Below, piece by piece: positions 7,709 to 14,965 of a DNA stretch of 64,000 bases. The notes under the pieces are model-generated. The model saw only the letters and a list, made by a program, of their open reading frames with translations. It ran no database searches and was not told the DNA's origin. Positions within the stretch are counted from its first letter, which is position 1, and each line of letters starts with the position of its first letter. The stretch lies in contig JBMNES010000001.1 in the NCBI GenBank assembly GCA_050948905.1, positions 2,232,001 to 2,296,000 of the forward strand, given 5' to 3'. The DNA is from DTKD01 sp050948905 (GTDB lineage: Bacteria; Armatimonadota; UBA5829). The position numbers were made by a program, and so were the translations under genes.

Positions 7709-8644
7709 TTAATCAGTAATATAATCCATCGCTTTTTCCGGAGCCGCCCATGTTTTGTCAGGATCGAAATGCCGCCACACCATCGCGCCTATTGTTCTTA
7801 TCGCCACGTTGCCGGCATTGTTCTTATACCATTTCGTGTCCTCTTGATCTTTGGTATACACAGTCAGGATATACTCCCCTTTTGGGGATAAAACTAACGC
7901 CACATCAGAGCGCGTGTCCCAAATGCCGCCGCCTTTCGACGCACACTGTCCCGGCGGGACCTGACCCGCTATATTCTCATCGAAGTGGTGATGGAACATT
8001 ATCCGAATCATCCTGTCGCACGACGCCGCTGAACCCGCCTTGCCGCTGCGTATCAACTCCATCAATTTCGCCATTTCGTTTGGAGTAGTCATACCCAGCC
8101 CATACTTTCTCTGAAGCGGCCTCAGACCCAATTCGTCGGTTTGCTCGCCGTTAAGCAGCTTGGTCTGTTCAAAACCGTGGGCAGCCAGCCAATCGTTTAC
8201 GTTCTTTTGGCCGACCAGCCTTCGCAGACGGATTGTGGCGGTGTTATCGCTGACGGTCATCATCAGATGCACCCACTGATCCACAGTCAACTTCGAGCCA
8301 TCCTGGAAATAATAGGCAAACCCGCCCTCTTCGCGCGCATCAGAAGCAGGCTGCACCTCAACTAATTGGTCCCACTTGATTTTGCCCTGCTCGACCTGCC
8401 TCATTACTTCGCACATAATCGTAGTCTTGATAGTGCTGGCAGTAGGGAACGGCTCATCCCCGTTAAGGCTGATACTCTCGTCCGGTTTGCCTCGCACCTG
8501 CAGACTATACCCCAGAGTGCCTTTGAAATCTTTGGCCACTTTATCCAACCTGGCTTTAAGCTCCGTCAAAGTCTCGGCGTTCGCCGAACAAGTGACCGAC
8601 AACAGAACACCGAGCATAACCGTGGCTATAAAACAGCGAGTCAT
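7709..8644 (-). CDS. Class A beta-lactamase-like serine hydrolase, exported
   Basis: The 311-residue protein begins with a signal peptide ending ANA at residue 23. The active-site motifs of class A beta-lactamases are present: STIK (S70, K73) and SDN (132-134), with a late KGG triad in place of the usual KTG. A clear deacylating Glu of the omega loop (ExxLN) is not obvious, so true beta-lactam hydrolysis is uncertain; it may instead be a penicillin-recognising peptidase relative. An in-frame extension to 8827 exists but overlaps the ferredoxin gene; ATG 8644 is chosen because GGAGGTG lies just upstream and the signal peptide follows directly. It sits upstream of a peptidoglycan amidase, fitting a cell-wall role. 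Confidence 0.82.
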   Translation of the reverse strand: MTRCFIATVMLGVLLSVTCSANAETLTELKARLDKVAKDFKGTLGYSLQVRGKPDESISLNGDEPFPTASTIKTTIMCEVMRQVEQGKIKWDQLVEVQPASDAREEGGFAYYFQDGSKLTVDQWVHLMMTVSDNTATIRLRRLVGQKNVNDWLAAHGFEQTKLLNGEQTDELGLRPLQRKYGLGMTTPNEMAKLMELIRSGKAGSAASCDRMIRIMFHHHFDENIAGQVPPGQCASKGGGIWDTRSDVALVLSPKGEYILTVYTKDQEDTKWYKNNAGNVAIRTIGAMVWRHFDPDKTWAAPEKAMDYITD

Positions 8645-8683
8645 CTTACACCTCCAATAAAACCCTTTATCAAGTCTGGCGCT

Positions 8684-8718
8684 AAAAAGAAAAGCGGCTC
8701 CAATGGTGGAACCGCTTG
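8684..8718 (-). terminator. Rho-independent terminator after the ferredoxin gene
   Basis: Minus strand: a 10-bp stem with one mismatch (AAGCGGTTCC/GGAGCCGCTT) with a 6-nt loop is followed by TTTTCTTTTT. A second hairpin (8737-8757, 7-bp GGCCGAA stem) lies just before it. Confidence 0.75.
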
Positions 8719-8775
8719 CCATAACAACCTGAATATGGCCGAAACAGAGGTTCGGCCACCACATTTCGTATCGAT

Positions 8776-8949
8776 CTATTCCATCGAAATAGCTTCGGTC
8801 GGACATTCGTCCACACATGCCCCGCATTCAGTGCATGTATCGGCATCAACCACTGCCAGATTATCCTCGATTGTAATCGCTTCAACCGGGCAGGCTTCAA
8901 CACACGCGGCGCAGCCGGTGCATGTATCTTTGTCGACTATGGCTGCCAT
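8776..8949 (-). CDS. 2[4Fe-4S] ferredoxin, 57 residues
   Basis: This short gene encodes a 57-residue protein with two classical clusters of the form CxxCxxCxxxCP: CTGCAACVEACP and CTECGACVDECP. The sequence is acidic and the two halves are near repeats, as in clostridial-type ferredoxins that carry low-potential electrons in the cytosol. The ATG at 8949 follows a strong GGAGGAG site, and the stop at 8776 is followed by a tandem hairpin with a T-run. It overlaps only a spurious upstream extension of the beta-lactamase-like frame. No obvious redox partner is adjacent. The assignment is certain from the cysteine spacing. Confidence 0.95.
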   Translation of the reverse strand: MAAIVDKDTCTGCAACVEACPVEAITIEDNLAVVDADTCTECGACVDECPTEAISME

Positions 8950-9053
8950 ATCTCCTCCAATGAACTATAATGATTGGTGTAACGTATCTATCTTACTACA
9001 CCTGCTATTATTTAGCCAAAGCATTCCGAAGTTCCTTGCTCGTTTGCTTTTAT

Positions 9054-9082
9054 TTGACACTAAAACTCGCTTATGTTAGATT
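9054..9082 (+). promoter_or_regulatory. Promoter of lysA with leader hairpin
   Basis: TTGACA (9054-9059) is followed after 16-17 bp by TTAGAT/TAGATT (9076-9082). The leader then contains an 8-bp perfect stem GAACCGGC/GCCGGTTC (9089-9096 with 9109-9116) just before the ribosome site. Confidence 0.5.
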
Positions 9083-9144
9083 TTAGCTGAACCGGCTGGT
9101 CGTCAGCGGCCGGTTCGCTTTATTTGTGTGGAGAGGATCATAAT

Positions 9145-10470
9145 ATGCTGCTTGGTACGCAGAAAATCAATGCATTGAACCATCTTGAAATAGGCGGTTG
9201 CGACACCGTAGATTTGGCCGCAGAGTATGGCACGCCACTGTATGTGATGGATGAGGAGTGGATACGGCATCGTTGCAGAACCTATGTGAGTTCATTCGCT
9301 GCCGAATACGGTGATGCTTCGGTCGCATTTGCAAGCAAGGCATTTATAAATACTGCTATGTGTCGAATAATCGACCAGGAAGGTCTGTGGCTGGATGTGG
9401 CTAGCGCCGGGGAACTCTACACGGCAAAATGCGCACAGTTTCCCACAGAAAAGATTATCTTCCACGGCAACTATAAATCCGCAGAAGAGCTTGAGATGGC
9501 TGTCGAAAGCGGCGTAGGGCTGATAGCTCCGGACAGCCTGGGCGAGATTGAGCTATTGAGCGTAATAGCAGAGGACGCAGGGGTGAGGCAGTGCGTTATT
9601 CTACGCTGCAACCCCGGAGTCGACCCACACACGCACAGGCTCATAAGCACCGGACAGGAAGACAGCAAATTCGGCTTTAACATTCGTAACGGCGACGCTA
9701 TGAAGGCAGTCAAGAGCGTTCTCAGCCACAGCGGGCTCAGCCTCGCCGGGTTGCACTGTCACATCGGCAGCCAGCTTCTCGACCCGACTCCATATATCGA
9801 AGCCGCCAACGTAATGGCGTCTCTTATCCGCCAGATCAAAGACGAAACCGGCGCAGAGATCGGGCTTCTCAATATGGGCGGCGGCGTAGGCATAAGATAC
9901 GTCGAAGAGCACCAGCCACCAAGCATAGAACAATACGCCAAATTGCTCAGCGAATCGGTCATTGTCGCCTGCGCAACGGTCGGGATAGATAAACCGAGAC
10001 TGATGGTGGAGCCTGGACGATCTATATCAGGTGAAGCTGGGACGACTATCTACTCTGTCGGCCCGATCAAAGAGTGCGGCATTCCCGAACCACCCGGAAA
10101 GCGCACCTATCTCGCTGTAGATGGCGGCCTATCCGACAACCCTCGACCCACGATGTACGATGCGGTCTATTCCGCACTGCTCGCCAACAAAGCCGGTAGT
10201 GAGCCTACCAACGAATATCGAGTCTCCGGCAAGCACTGCGAAACCGACATGCTGATATCAAGCGTATTACTACCAGACGCCAAAACCGGAGATCTGCTGG
10301 CAGTGCAATCCACCGGAGCATACAACTACGCCATGGCCAGCAATTACAATAGATTCACCCGCCCTGCGGTGGTCTTGGTAAAGGATGGCCAGGCGGAGCT
10401 TATCGTGCGCAGGGAAACTCTTGAGGACCTGGTTAAATGTGACCTGGTGCCTCAACGGCTTACGAAATAA
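9145..10470 (+). CDS. lysA: Diaminopimelate decarboxylase
   Basis: The enzyme decarboxylates meso-diaminopimelate to lysine using pyridoxal phosphate, the last step of lysine synthesis. The 441-residue sequence shows the PLP lysine in FASKAF (about residue 64), HCHIGSQ, the phosphate-binding GGGVG loop, EPGRSI, and the catalytic Cys region KHCETD near the C terminus followed by GAYNYAMASNYN. I start at ATG 9145, preceded by GGAGAGGA; a TTG 21 nt earlier is in frame but lies inside the ribosome site region. The gene has its own promoter and is followed by an M50 protease gene with a separate promoter. Assignment is secure. Confidence 0.95.
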   Translation: MLLGTQKINALNHLEIGGCDTVDLAAEYGTPLYVMDEEWIRHRCRTYVSSFAAEYGDASVAFASKAFINTAMCRIIDQEGLWLDVASAGELYTAKCAQFPTEKIIFHGNYKSAEELEMAVESGVGLIAPDSLGEIELLSVIAEDAGVRQCVILRCNPGVDPHTHRLISTGQEDSKFGFNIRNGDAMKAVKSVLSHSGLSLAGLHCHIGSQLLDPTPYIEAANVMASLIRQIKDETGAEIGLLNMGGGVGIRYVEEHQPPSIEQYAKLLSESVIVACATVGIDKPRLMVEPGRSISGEAGTTIYSVGPIKECGIPEPPGKRTYLAVDGGLSDNPRPTMYDAVYSALLANKAGSEPTNEYRVSGKHCETDMLISSVLLPDAKTGDLLAVQSTGAYNYAMASNYNRFTRPAVVLVKDGQAELIVRRETLEDLVKCDLVPQRLTK

Positions 10471-10480
10471 CCCCGCTTCC

Positions 10481-10509
10481 TTTATGCGCAAAGTCGCTGC
10501 GAGTATAAT
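10481..10509 (+). promoter_or_regulatory. Promoter giving a near-leaderless M50 protease transcript
   Basis: TTTATG (10481-10486) and TATAAT (10504-10509) are 17 bp apart. TATAAT ends 9 nt before the ATG, leaving room for a leader of only a few nucleotides, and no ribosome site is visible. Confidence 0.55.
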
Positions 10510-10518
10510 ATAGATATA

Positions 10519-11148
10519 ATGTTTAATAATTTTAGCCTGTATCCGTTTCTGCTCTCAATGGTGGCGCTGGTGATATGCATTACTGTGCATGAGTTCGCGC
10601 ACGCGTTTGCCGCTTGGCGAGCCGGCGATGAGACCCCGCATGAGCAAGGCAGAATATCCCTTAATCCCATAGACCATCTCGACCCGATGGGCACTGTTAT
10701 GATGGCAGTATCTTCTATCGCCGGGTTTGGAATAGGGTGGGGTAAGCCTGTTCGCATCAACCCCGGCAACTTCCGCAACCCGCGCTGGGATAATCTAAGG
10801 GTATCCTTATGGGGGCCGCTATCGAACTTGATATCCGCGGCGATAGTCGGCACTATATTGCGCTTTTGGGGAAACGCGATGTCGGAGCCGCTGTTCTATT
10901 TTCTTTTGATTCTGCTTCAGGTCAATATCGGGCTGGCTTTGTTTAATCTAATTCCGATCCATCCGTTGGACGGTTCTCATATTCTGTCGTCACTGCTGCC
11001 GTATCAACTGGCCCGAAGATACGATTATTTCATGGCCCGTCACGGTATGATGGCATTTATAGGCTTAATATTGCTGGGTGGCAGGATATTTCCTGTCCTT
11101 ATCGGGATTCCGGCGAGATTTTTGATGCACGCATTCGTGGGTTTATGA
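10519..11148 (+). CDS. Site-2-type zinc metalloprotease (M50 family)
   Basis: This 209-residue integral membrane protein has the HEFAH zinc motif (H24, E25, H28) in its first helix and a distal HPLDG motif with the third metal ligand Asp in a later helix, the signature of compact M50 rhomboid-independent intramembrane proteases (SREBP site-2 protease group). It lacks PDZ or CBS domains, like the minimal membrane M50 proteins found next to trpS in many bacteria. Substrate is unknown. The stop overlaps the trpS start by four bases (ATGA), so the two are translationally coupled, and scpA/scpB genes that often follow in other genomes are absent here. Confidence 0.88.
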   Translation: MFNNFSLYPFLLSMVALVICITVHEFAHAFAAWRAGDETPHEQGRISLNPIDHLDPMGTVMMAVSSIAGFGIGWGKPVRINPGNFRNPRWDNLRVSLWGPLSNLISAAIVGTILRFWGNAMSEPLFYFLLILLQVNIGLALFNLIPIHPLDGSHILSSLLPYQLARRYDYFMARHGMMAFIGLILLGGRIFPVLIGIPARFLMHAFVGL

Positions 11149-12116
11149 GCAAACCAAGACTACTTTCTGGGATGCAGCCGACGGGGTTGCTGCATCTGGG
11201 CAACCTGGAGGGCGCGCTGGCCAACTGGGTGCAGTTGCAGGACGATTATGAGGCCTACTTTTTCATAGCCGACTGGCACTCTCTTACCACCCTGTACGAT
11301 ACTGCCGACGTTATCCAGCAATACACTTTCCAGGCGGCGGTCGATTTTCTGGCTGCCGGGTTAGACCCGAACAAGTGCTCAATATTCGTGCAGTCTGACG
11401 TCAAAGAACACGCTGAACTACACCTTTTGCTTTCTATGATCACCCCGATCGCCTGGCTGGAGCGTGTGCCGACTTATAAAGAGAAGCAGGCTCAGCTTCG
11501 ACCAGAGGCGATCAGCTACGGCCTGTTGGGTTATCCCGTGCTGCAAGCCGCCGATATTCTGGCTTACAAAGCAGACGTCGTGCCAGTGGGAAAGGATCAG
11601 TTACCACACCTGGAGCTTGCCCGCGAGATCGGCAGACGGTTTAACTATCTATACGACGAAGTTTTCTTGGACTGCGAGGCGCTTCTGACGGAATATCCCT
11701 ATGTGCCCGGCATAGACGGCCGAAAGATGTCTAAGAGCTACTCAAACGCCATCTATATAGCCGACAGCCCGGAACAGACAGCCGATAAAGTTCGCTCGAT
11801 GTACACCGACCCCAACAAACGCCACAAACACGACAAAGGCCAGCGCGAGGGCTGTGCGGTATATGAAATGCTGAATCTCTTCGGTCGAGCCGACCTGCAC
11901 GAGGATTGTGAGACAGGACGCGCGGGATGTGTCGAGACCAAGGATCGCCTCTCTAATCTATTAAACGAGCGTCTCGCACCGATTCGCGAACGTCGCAGCA
12001 AATTGATGGCCGACCCGACATATATCGAAGACGTATTTTCCGAAGGCGCAAAGAAGGCTCGCAGCGCTGTGCGACAGACCCTCGAAGAAGTGCGCCAAGC
12101 GATGGGCGTCAGATAA
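11145..12116 (+). CDS. trpS: Tryptophanyl-tRNA synthetase
   Basis: The enzyme charges tRNA-Trp with tryptophan. The 323-residue class I synthetase shows the HIGH-type motif GLLHLGN (about residues 14-20) preceded by SGMQPTG, and the KMSKS motif in GRKMSKSYSN near residue 194. Length matches bacterial TrpRS. The start ATG overlaps the stop of the M50 protease gene. A pentapeptide-repeat gene begins two bases after its stop codon, so the three genes form one operon. Assignment is secure. Confidence 0.96.
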   Translation: MSKPRLLSGMQPTGLLHLGNLEGALANWVQLQDDYEAYFFIADWHSLTTLYDTADVIQQYTFQAAVDFLAAGLDPNKCSIFVQSDVKEHAELHLLLSMITPIAWLERVPTYKEKQAQLRPEAISYGLLGYPVLQAADILAYKADVVPVGKDQLPHLELAREIGRRFNYLYDEVFLDCEALLTEYPYVPGIDGRKMSKSYSNAIYIADSPEQTADKVRSMYTDPNKRHKHDKGQREGCAVYEMLNLFGRADLHEDCETGRAGCVETKDRLSNLLNERLAPIRERRSKLMADPTYIEDVFSEGAKKARSAVRQTLEEVRQAMGVR

Positions 12117-12117
12117 A

Positions 12118-12723
12118 ATGACAAAATGGGCCCAAAAAGAGTTTGCCGATCAGGACTTCGATTCCGAGGATTTGTCTGGCGTCGAGTTCGAACGGTGCTC
12201 ATTTACACACTGCAGTTTCGTAGGCGCAGATTTATCCGAGTCGAAAATTGTCAAATGCAGCTTTGATGATTGCAACTTCGACCAGGCGCGGATCAACTCT
12301 ATCGCTGCCGAAAGCTCTTCTTTCGCCAACTGCACTTTCACGCACGCTTATTTGTTCCTGTCTCGTTTCTCCCAATGCCGGTTTATTGGAGCCTCTTTTG
12401 CTAATGCCGATATGGCCGGGATTGTGATTGCGGGAGGGGATTGGTCGTGGTCGAATCTGCGGCACCAAACTCTGAAAGAACTCGACCTGCGTGGGCTAAA
12501 ATTAGTAGAAACCGACCTCTACGGCGCCGACCTATCCAAATCCGATCTTCGGGACTGCGATTTCACAAAGGCAGATCTATCAAATGCCAGGCTGGTGAAT
12601 GCCGACTTGCGAGCAGCGAAGTTGCAGGGTGCAAATCTTGAGGCGGCGGATCTTAAAGGCACACGGATGGATATAGCGCAGGCAATCTATTTCGCACAGA
12701 GCCACGGCGCGATAGTCGAGTAG
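12118..12723 (+). CDS. Pentapeptide-repeat protein
   Basis: The 201-residue protein consists largely of A(D/N)LxX-type five-residue repeats, seen in stretches such as ADLSESK, DLYGADLSKSDL and ADLRAAKLQGANLEAADL. Such sequences fold as a right-handed square beta helix. Several N-terminal repeats have Cys or Phe in place of Leu (CSFDDCNF). Some family members mimic DNA and protect gyrase, but most have no known role, and nothing here points to a specific one. It starts two bases after the trpS stop without a separate ribosome site, so translation likely depends on trpS. It converges with the queuosine-cluster gene downstream. Confidence 0.88.
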   Translation: MTKWAQKEFADQDFDSEDLSGVEFERCSFTHCSFVGADLSESKIVKCSFDDCNFDQARINSIAAESSSFANCTFTHAYLFLSRFSQCRFIGASFANADMAGIVIAGGDWSWSNLRHQTLKELDLRGLKLVETDLYGADLSKSDLRDCDFTKADLSNARLVNADLRAAKLQGANLEAADLKGTRMDIAQAIYFAQSHGAIVE

Positions 12724-12724
12724 A

Positions 12725-13723
12725 CTACTCCAGCATCTCGATAAAACTCTCCATCCTTACCCTCGTGCGCGCATCAACAGGAATAGGGGAATCGCCTTCG
12801 ATGGTAAGAATCGGCACATCGATATGTTTGCGGATGATTATGTCCTGAATCTGCCTGAAGCAGAAACTCTGCGTGTAGTGAATCAGACCTCGAATCGAAC
12901 GCCGTTCGACTTCTCTCTTAATATCCTCAATCCGTGCGAACACATCGTACGGGTAGGTGTAGACGGAGTATTGCTCTATCAGATCCGCCGTCTCATACGG
13001 CATAGCGAACTGCCTCTGCACCTCGTTAAATACAACAGTCGCGCCCATATCCTCAATCACGTCATAGAAATCCGTGAAAATAGTCGGCACACCGATATAC
13101 CCAAGCCGCAGAGCAGACCCATCGCTTTTTTCGTGCTTCAGGGCCTTTTCGAGCCGGTCGTCTATAACCTGCTCGTAAGTGTCAACATCCCCATTAAAAT
13201 CGCTGCAACAAATCTGGTAGTAGTGGTTCTCAAGTGAGCTTAAAGCCCCTCGCTGCCAGGTCAACTCGTCGAGCTTTCTTACTTTACGCCGAATGCCATC
13301 CAGCCTTGCCTTGCACTTTTCCGCCTCTTCCCACGTCGTGCCGACTGCTTGGATCAGTTTATCTATCTGCATTCTCAACAGATTCTTATCCCGGCCGTAG
13401 GGATAGCTGAACGGGATAATATTCAGACCGCCCTGACGCAGGGTCTCCACCATCGCCTGGGTCTGAGTGCAATCACCCTCCACCACCGCTACCAGCGCAT
13501 CAATGCCGCCCTCGCCGAGCACCGGAGCGCCAGTCGCCGCCAGAGTATACATCCCCTTAATCCAGCCGCACGCGCTTCGTGGATATCCGTCATATTCAGC
13601 GGACGTGACAAGAGCGCCAGGGTTGGGGTCGTTAATGAAGATGTTGTTGAGATCGACCGGCGTATGCCCCGCGGCAACGATCGCCTCGACAGGAATGGTG
13701 GTTGTCATTCCGATCTTTTTCAT
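12725..13723 (-). CDS. 2-hydroxyacyl-CoA dehydratase family protein (HgdB/BcrB-like) in the queuosine operon
   Basis: The 332-residue protein belongs to the family of iron-sulfur subunits of 2-hydroxyacyl-CoA dehydratases and benzoyl-CoA reductases. It keeps the three family cysteines in YPRSACGWIKG (C52), VEGDCTQ (C85) and YTQSFCFRQ (C288), which would hold a [4Fe-4S] cluster, and ends with ILTIEGDSP, typical of these subunits. No partner subunit or ATP-dependent activator gene is nearby. Its ATG overlaps the queE stop by four bases, so it is the third gene of a queD-queE operon. The family is clear but the substrate is unknown; the location suggests a link to 7-deazaguanine or tRNA modification chemistry, which is inference only. 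Confidence 0.8.
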   Translation of the reverse strand: MKKIGMTTTIPVEAIVAAGHTPVDLNNIFINDPNPGALVTSAEYDGYPRSACGWIKGMYTLAATGAPVLGEGGIDALVAVVEGDCTQTQAMVETLRQGGLNIIPFSYPYGRDKNLLRMQIDKLIQAVGTTWEEAEKCKARLDGIRRKVRKLDELTWQRGALSSLENHYYQICCSDFNGDVDTYEQVIDDRLEKALKHEKSDGSALRLGYIGVPTIFTDFYDVIEDMGATVVFNEVQRQFAMPYETADLIEQYSVYTYPYDVFARIEDIKREVERRSIRGLIHYTQSFCFRQIQDIIIRKHIDVPILTIEGDSPIPVDARTRVRMESFIEMLE

Positions 13724-14433
13724 TTGAGTCCGAGGATATTATGACACTGAGGTATTACGCGCACATCCGTCAACCGGGCCATCGCCACCTTCTGAAGATG
13801 CATCAGCAGCTCACCCGGAGCCGCATTTCGGCCAGTGATTGGCTGGATTATCAGCGATATATGCCTGTCTATCGGGGCGATTATGTCGCAGCACTGCAAT
13901 ATTTCATCTTCCGTGGTGTCCTTGCAAACCACGGTTTTCACGAACACATTGGTGCTGGAGGCTATTGTCAGAAACTGCGAGTGTTCCATCCATCGAATCT
14001 CGCTTCCGGTGGAGCTGGGCAGCTTCATATCCATCGCCACCACATCCGTCCATCGTATGACGTTAGCAAGGTCGCGATACAAAGTGCCGTTGGTCTCCAG
14101 ATGATTTCTAAAGCCGGCTTCTTTCAATTTCACCATAAGCGCGTGTAAGAACTGCACCTGCACCAGGGGTTCGCCTCCTGTCAGGGACACGGATTTACAG
14201 CCATACTTGCGGCAATATTCCACGACCTGCTCGACGTCCAGCGGGTTACAAACCGGCTCGCTGCCAGCCACCAGGCAACTCTTCGGGTGCGGGTCCCTCG
14301 CTGCCGGGGTATCGCAATAGCCGCATTCGAGGTTGCAGCCGGCAAATCGCAGAAAAGTCTGCCTCTGCCCGCAGTATAGCCCCTCGCCCTGAATCGAGTC
14401 GAATATCTCGTAAAGAAACCCTTGTTCACTCAT
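13720..14433 (-). CDS. queE: 7-carboxy-7-deazaguanine synthase (radical SAM)
   Basis: QueE converts 6-carboxytetrahydropterin to 7-carboxy-7-deazaguanine for queuosine synthesis. The 237-residue protein has the N-terminal SIQGEG segment typical of QueE and the radical-SAM cysteines C33, C37 and C40 in CNLECGYC. The later VSLTGGEPL segment binds SAM, and ETNGT is a further family motif. I choose the ATG at 14433, which overlaps the end of queD by eight bases; an in-frame TTG nine bases earlier is an alternative. The gene is translationally coupled to queD and to the dehydratase-like gene downstream. No queC or queF is in the window. Confidence 0.92.
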   Translation of the reverse strand: MSEQGFLYEIFDSIQGEGLYCGQRQTFLRFAGCNLECGYCDTPAARDPHPKSCLVAGSEPVCNPLDVEQVVEYCRKYGCKSVSLTGGEPLVQVQFLHALMVKLKEAGFRNHLETNGTLYRDLANVIRWTDVVAMDMKLPSSTGSEIRWMEHSQFLTIASSTNVFVKTVVCKDTTEDEILQCCDIIAPIDRHISLIIQPITGRNAAPGELLMHLQKVAMARLTDVRVIPQCHNILGLK

Positions 14434-14794
14434 CGTCTTCAAAATAGGTGGCGCACGAGGTCGGGGTCTCGCGCACGCTTACGGAATATGTTTGTGGCAC
14501 CCGACATTTCACACCGTCGAAAATCAACCTGGCGATCGCTTCAGCGGAAGGATTTTGTTCCAAAAACTCCGGTAGATCGTTAATATATTGGTGGTCGAGA
14601 TAATCCAGCACCGATCGCAGCACGGACTTGGCCTCGCGAAAATCGAGCGTCAGCCCGGAAGCGGTGTCAATTGATTTGAACCGGAACGCCACGCTTACGT
14701 GATACGTATGTCCATGCAGTCGACTGCAGGCTCCGTTGTAATCCCGGAGGCAGTGCGCTGCATCAAAAGTGTCTTCAATGGCAATTTCATACAT
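14426..14794 (-). CDS. queD: 6-carboxy-5,6,7,8-tetrahydropterin synthase
   Basis: QueD makes 6-carboxytetrahydropterin from 7,8-dihydroneopterin triphosphate, the first dedicated step of queuosine synthesis. The 122-residue protein shows the zinc ligands H14 (DAAHCL), H28 and H30 (LHGHTY) and the catalytic C23 (NGACSRLHGH), a spacing diagnostic for QueD within the PTPS family. It is the first gene of a three-gene overlapping operon. A TATAAT box ends 12 nt before the ATG, so the mRNA leader would be about five bases long and no ribosome site is seen. Confidence 0.93.
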   Translation of the reverse strand: MYEIAIEDTFDAAHCLRDYNGACSRLHGHTYHVSVAFRFKSIDTASGLTLDFREAKSVLRSVLDYLDHQYINDLPEFLEQNPSAEAIARLIFDGVKCRVPQTYSVSVRETPTSCATYFEDDE

Positions 14795-14806
14795 GATTCT
14801 AGGTCA

Positions 14807-14812
14807 ATTATA
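14807..14812 (-). promoter_or_regulatory. TATAAT box of the queD operon
   Basis: A perfect TATAAT on the minus strand sits 12 nt before the queD ATG. The -35 region is poor (TACCTA at 17 bp). Confidence 0.5.
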
Positions 14813-14917
14813 CCACGTAGTGATCCGGTTAGGTAAAGGGGCACGCCAGGAACTTGCTCTTATTGGTGCGCCGGTTTAATCAAAAGGCTGCTGATTGACG
14901 CGGTTTTCCGGTTTGAT

Positions 14918-14946
14918 TTGACACTTGTTTTAGGCGCATCTATAAT
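14918..14946 (+). promoter_or_regulatory. Consensus promoter of the PBP1A gene
   Basis: Perfect TTGACA (14918-14923) and TATAAT (14941-14946) hexamers are 17 bp apart. The ATG follows 19 nt after the -10 box, so the leader is about a dozen bases. Confidence 0.85.
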
Positions 14947-14965
14947 CGACATCGGTAACAAATAT

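Noticed and set aside
8645..8827. N-terminal extension of the beta-lactamase-like protein
   Set aside because: It overlaps the ferredoxin gene and its terminator, and the signal peptide starts at ATG 8644 after GGAGGTG.
14918..14965. N-terminal extension of PBP1A from TTG 14918
   Set aside because: The TTG is the -35 hexamer of a consensus promoter; ATG 14966 is the likely start.
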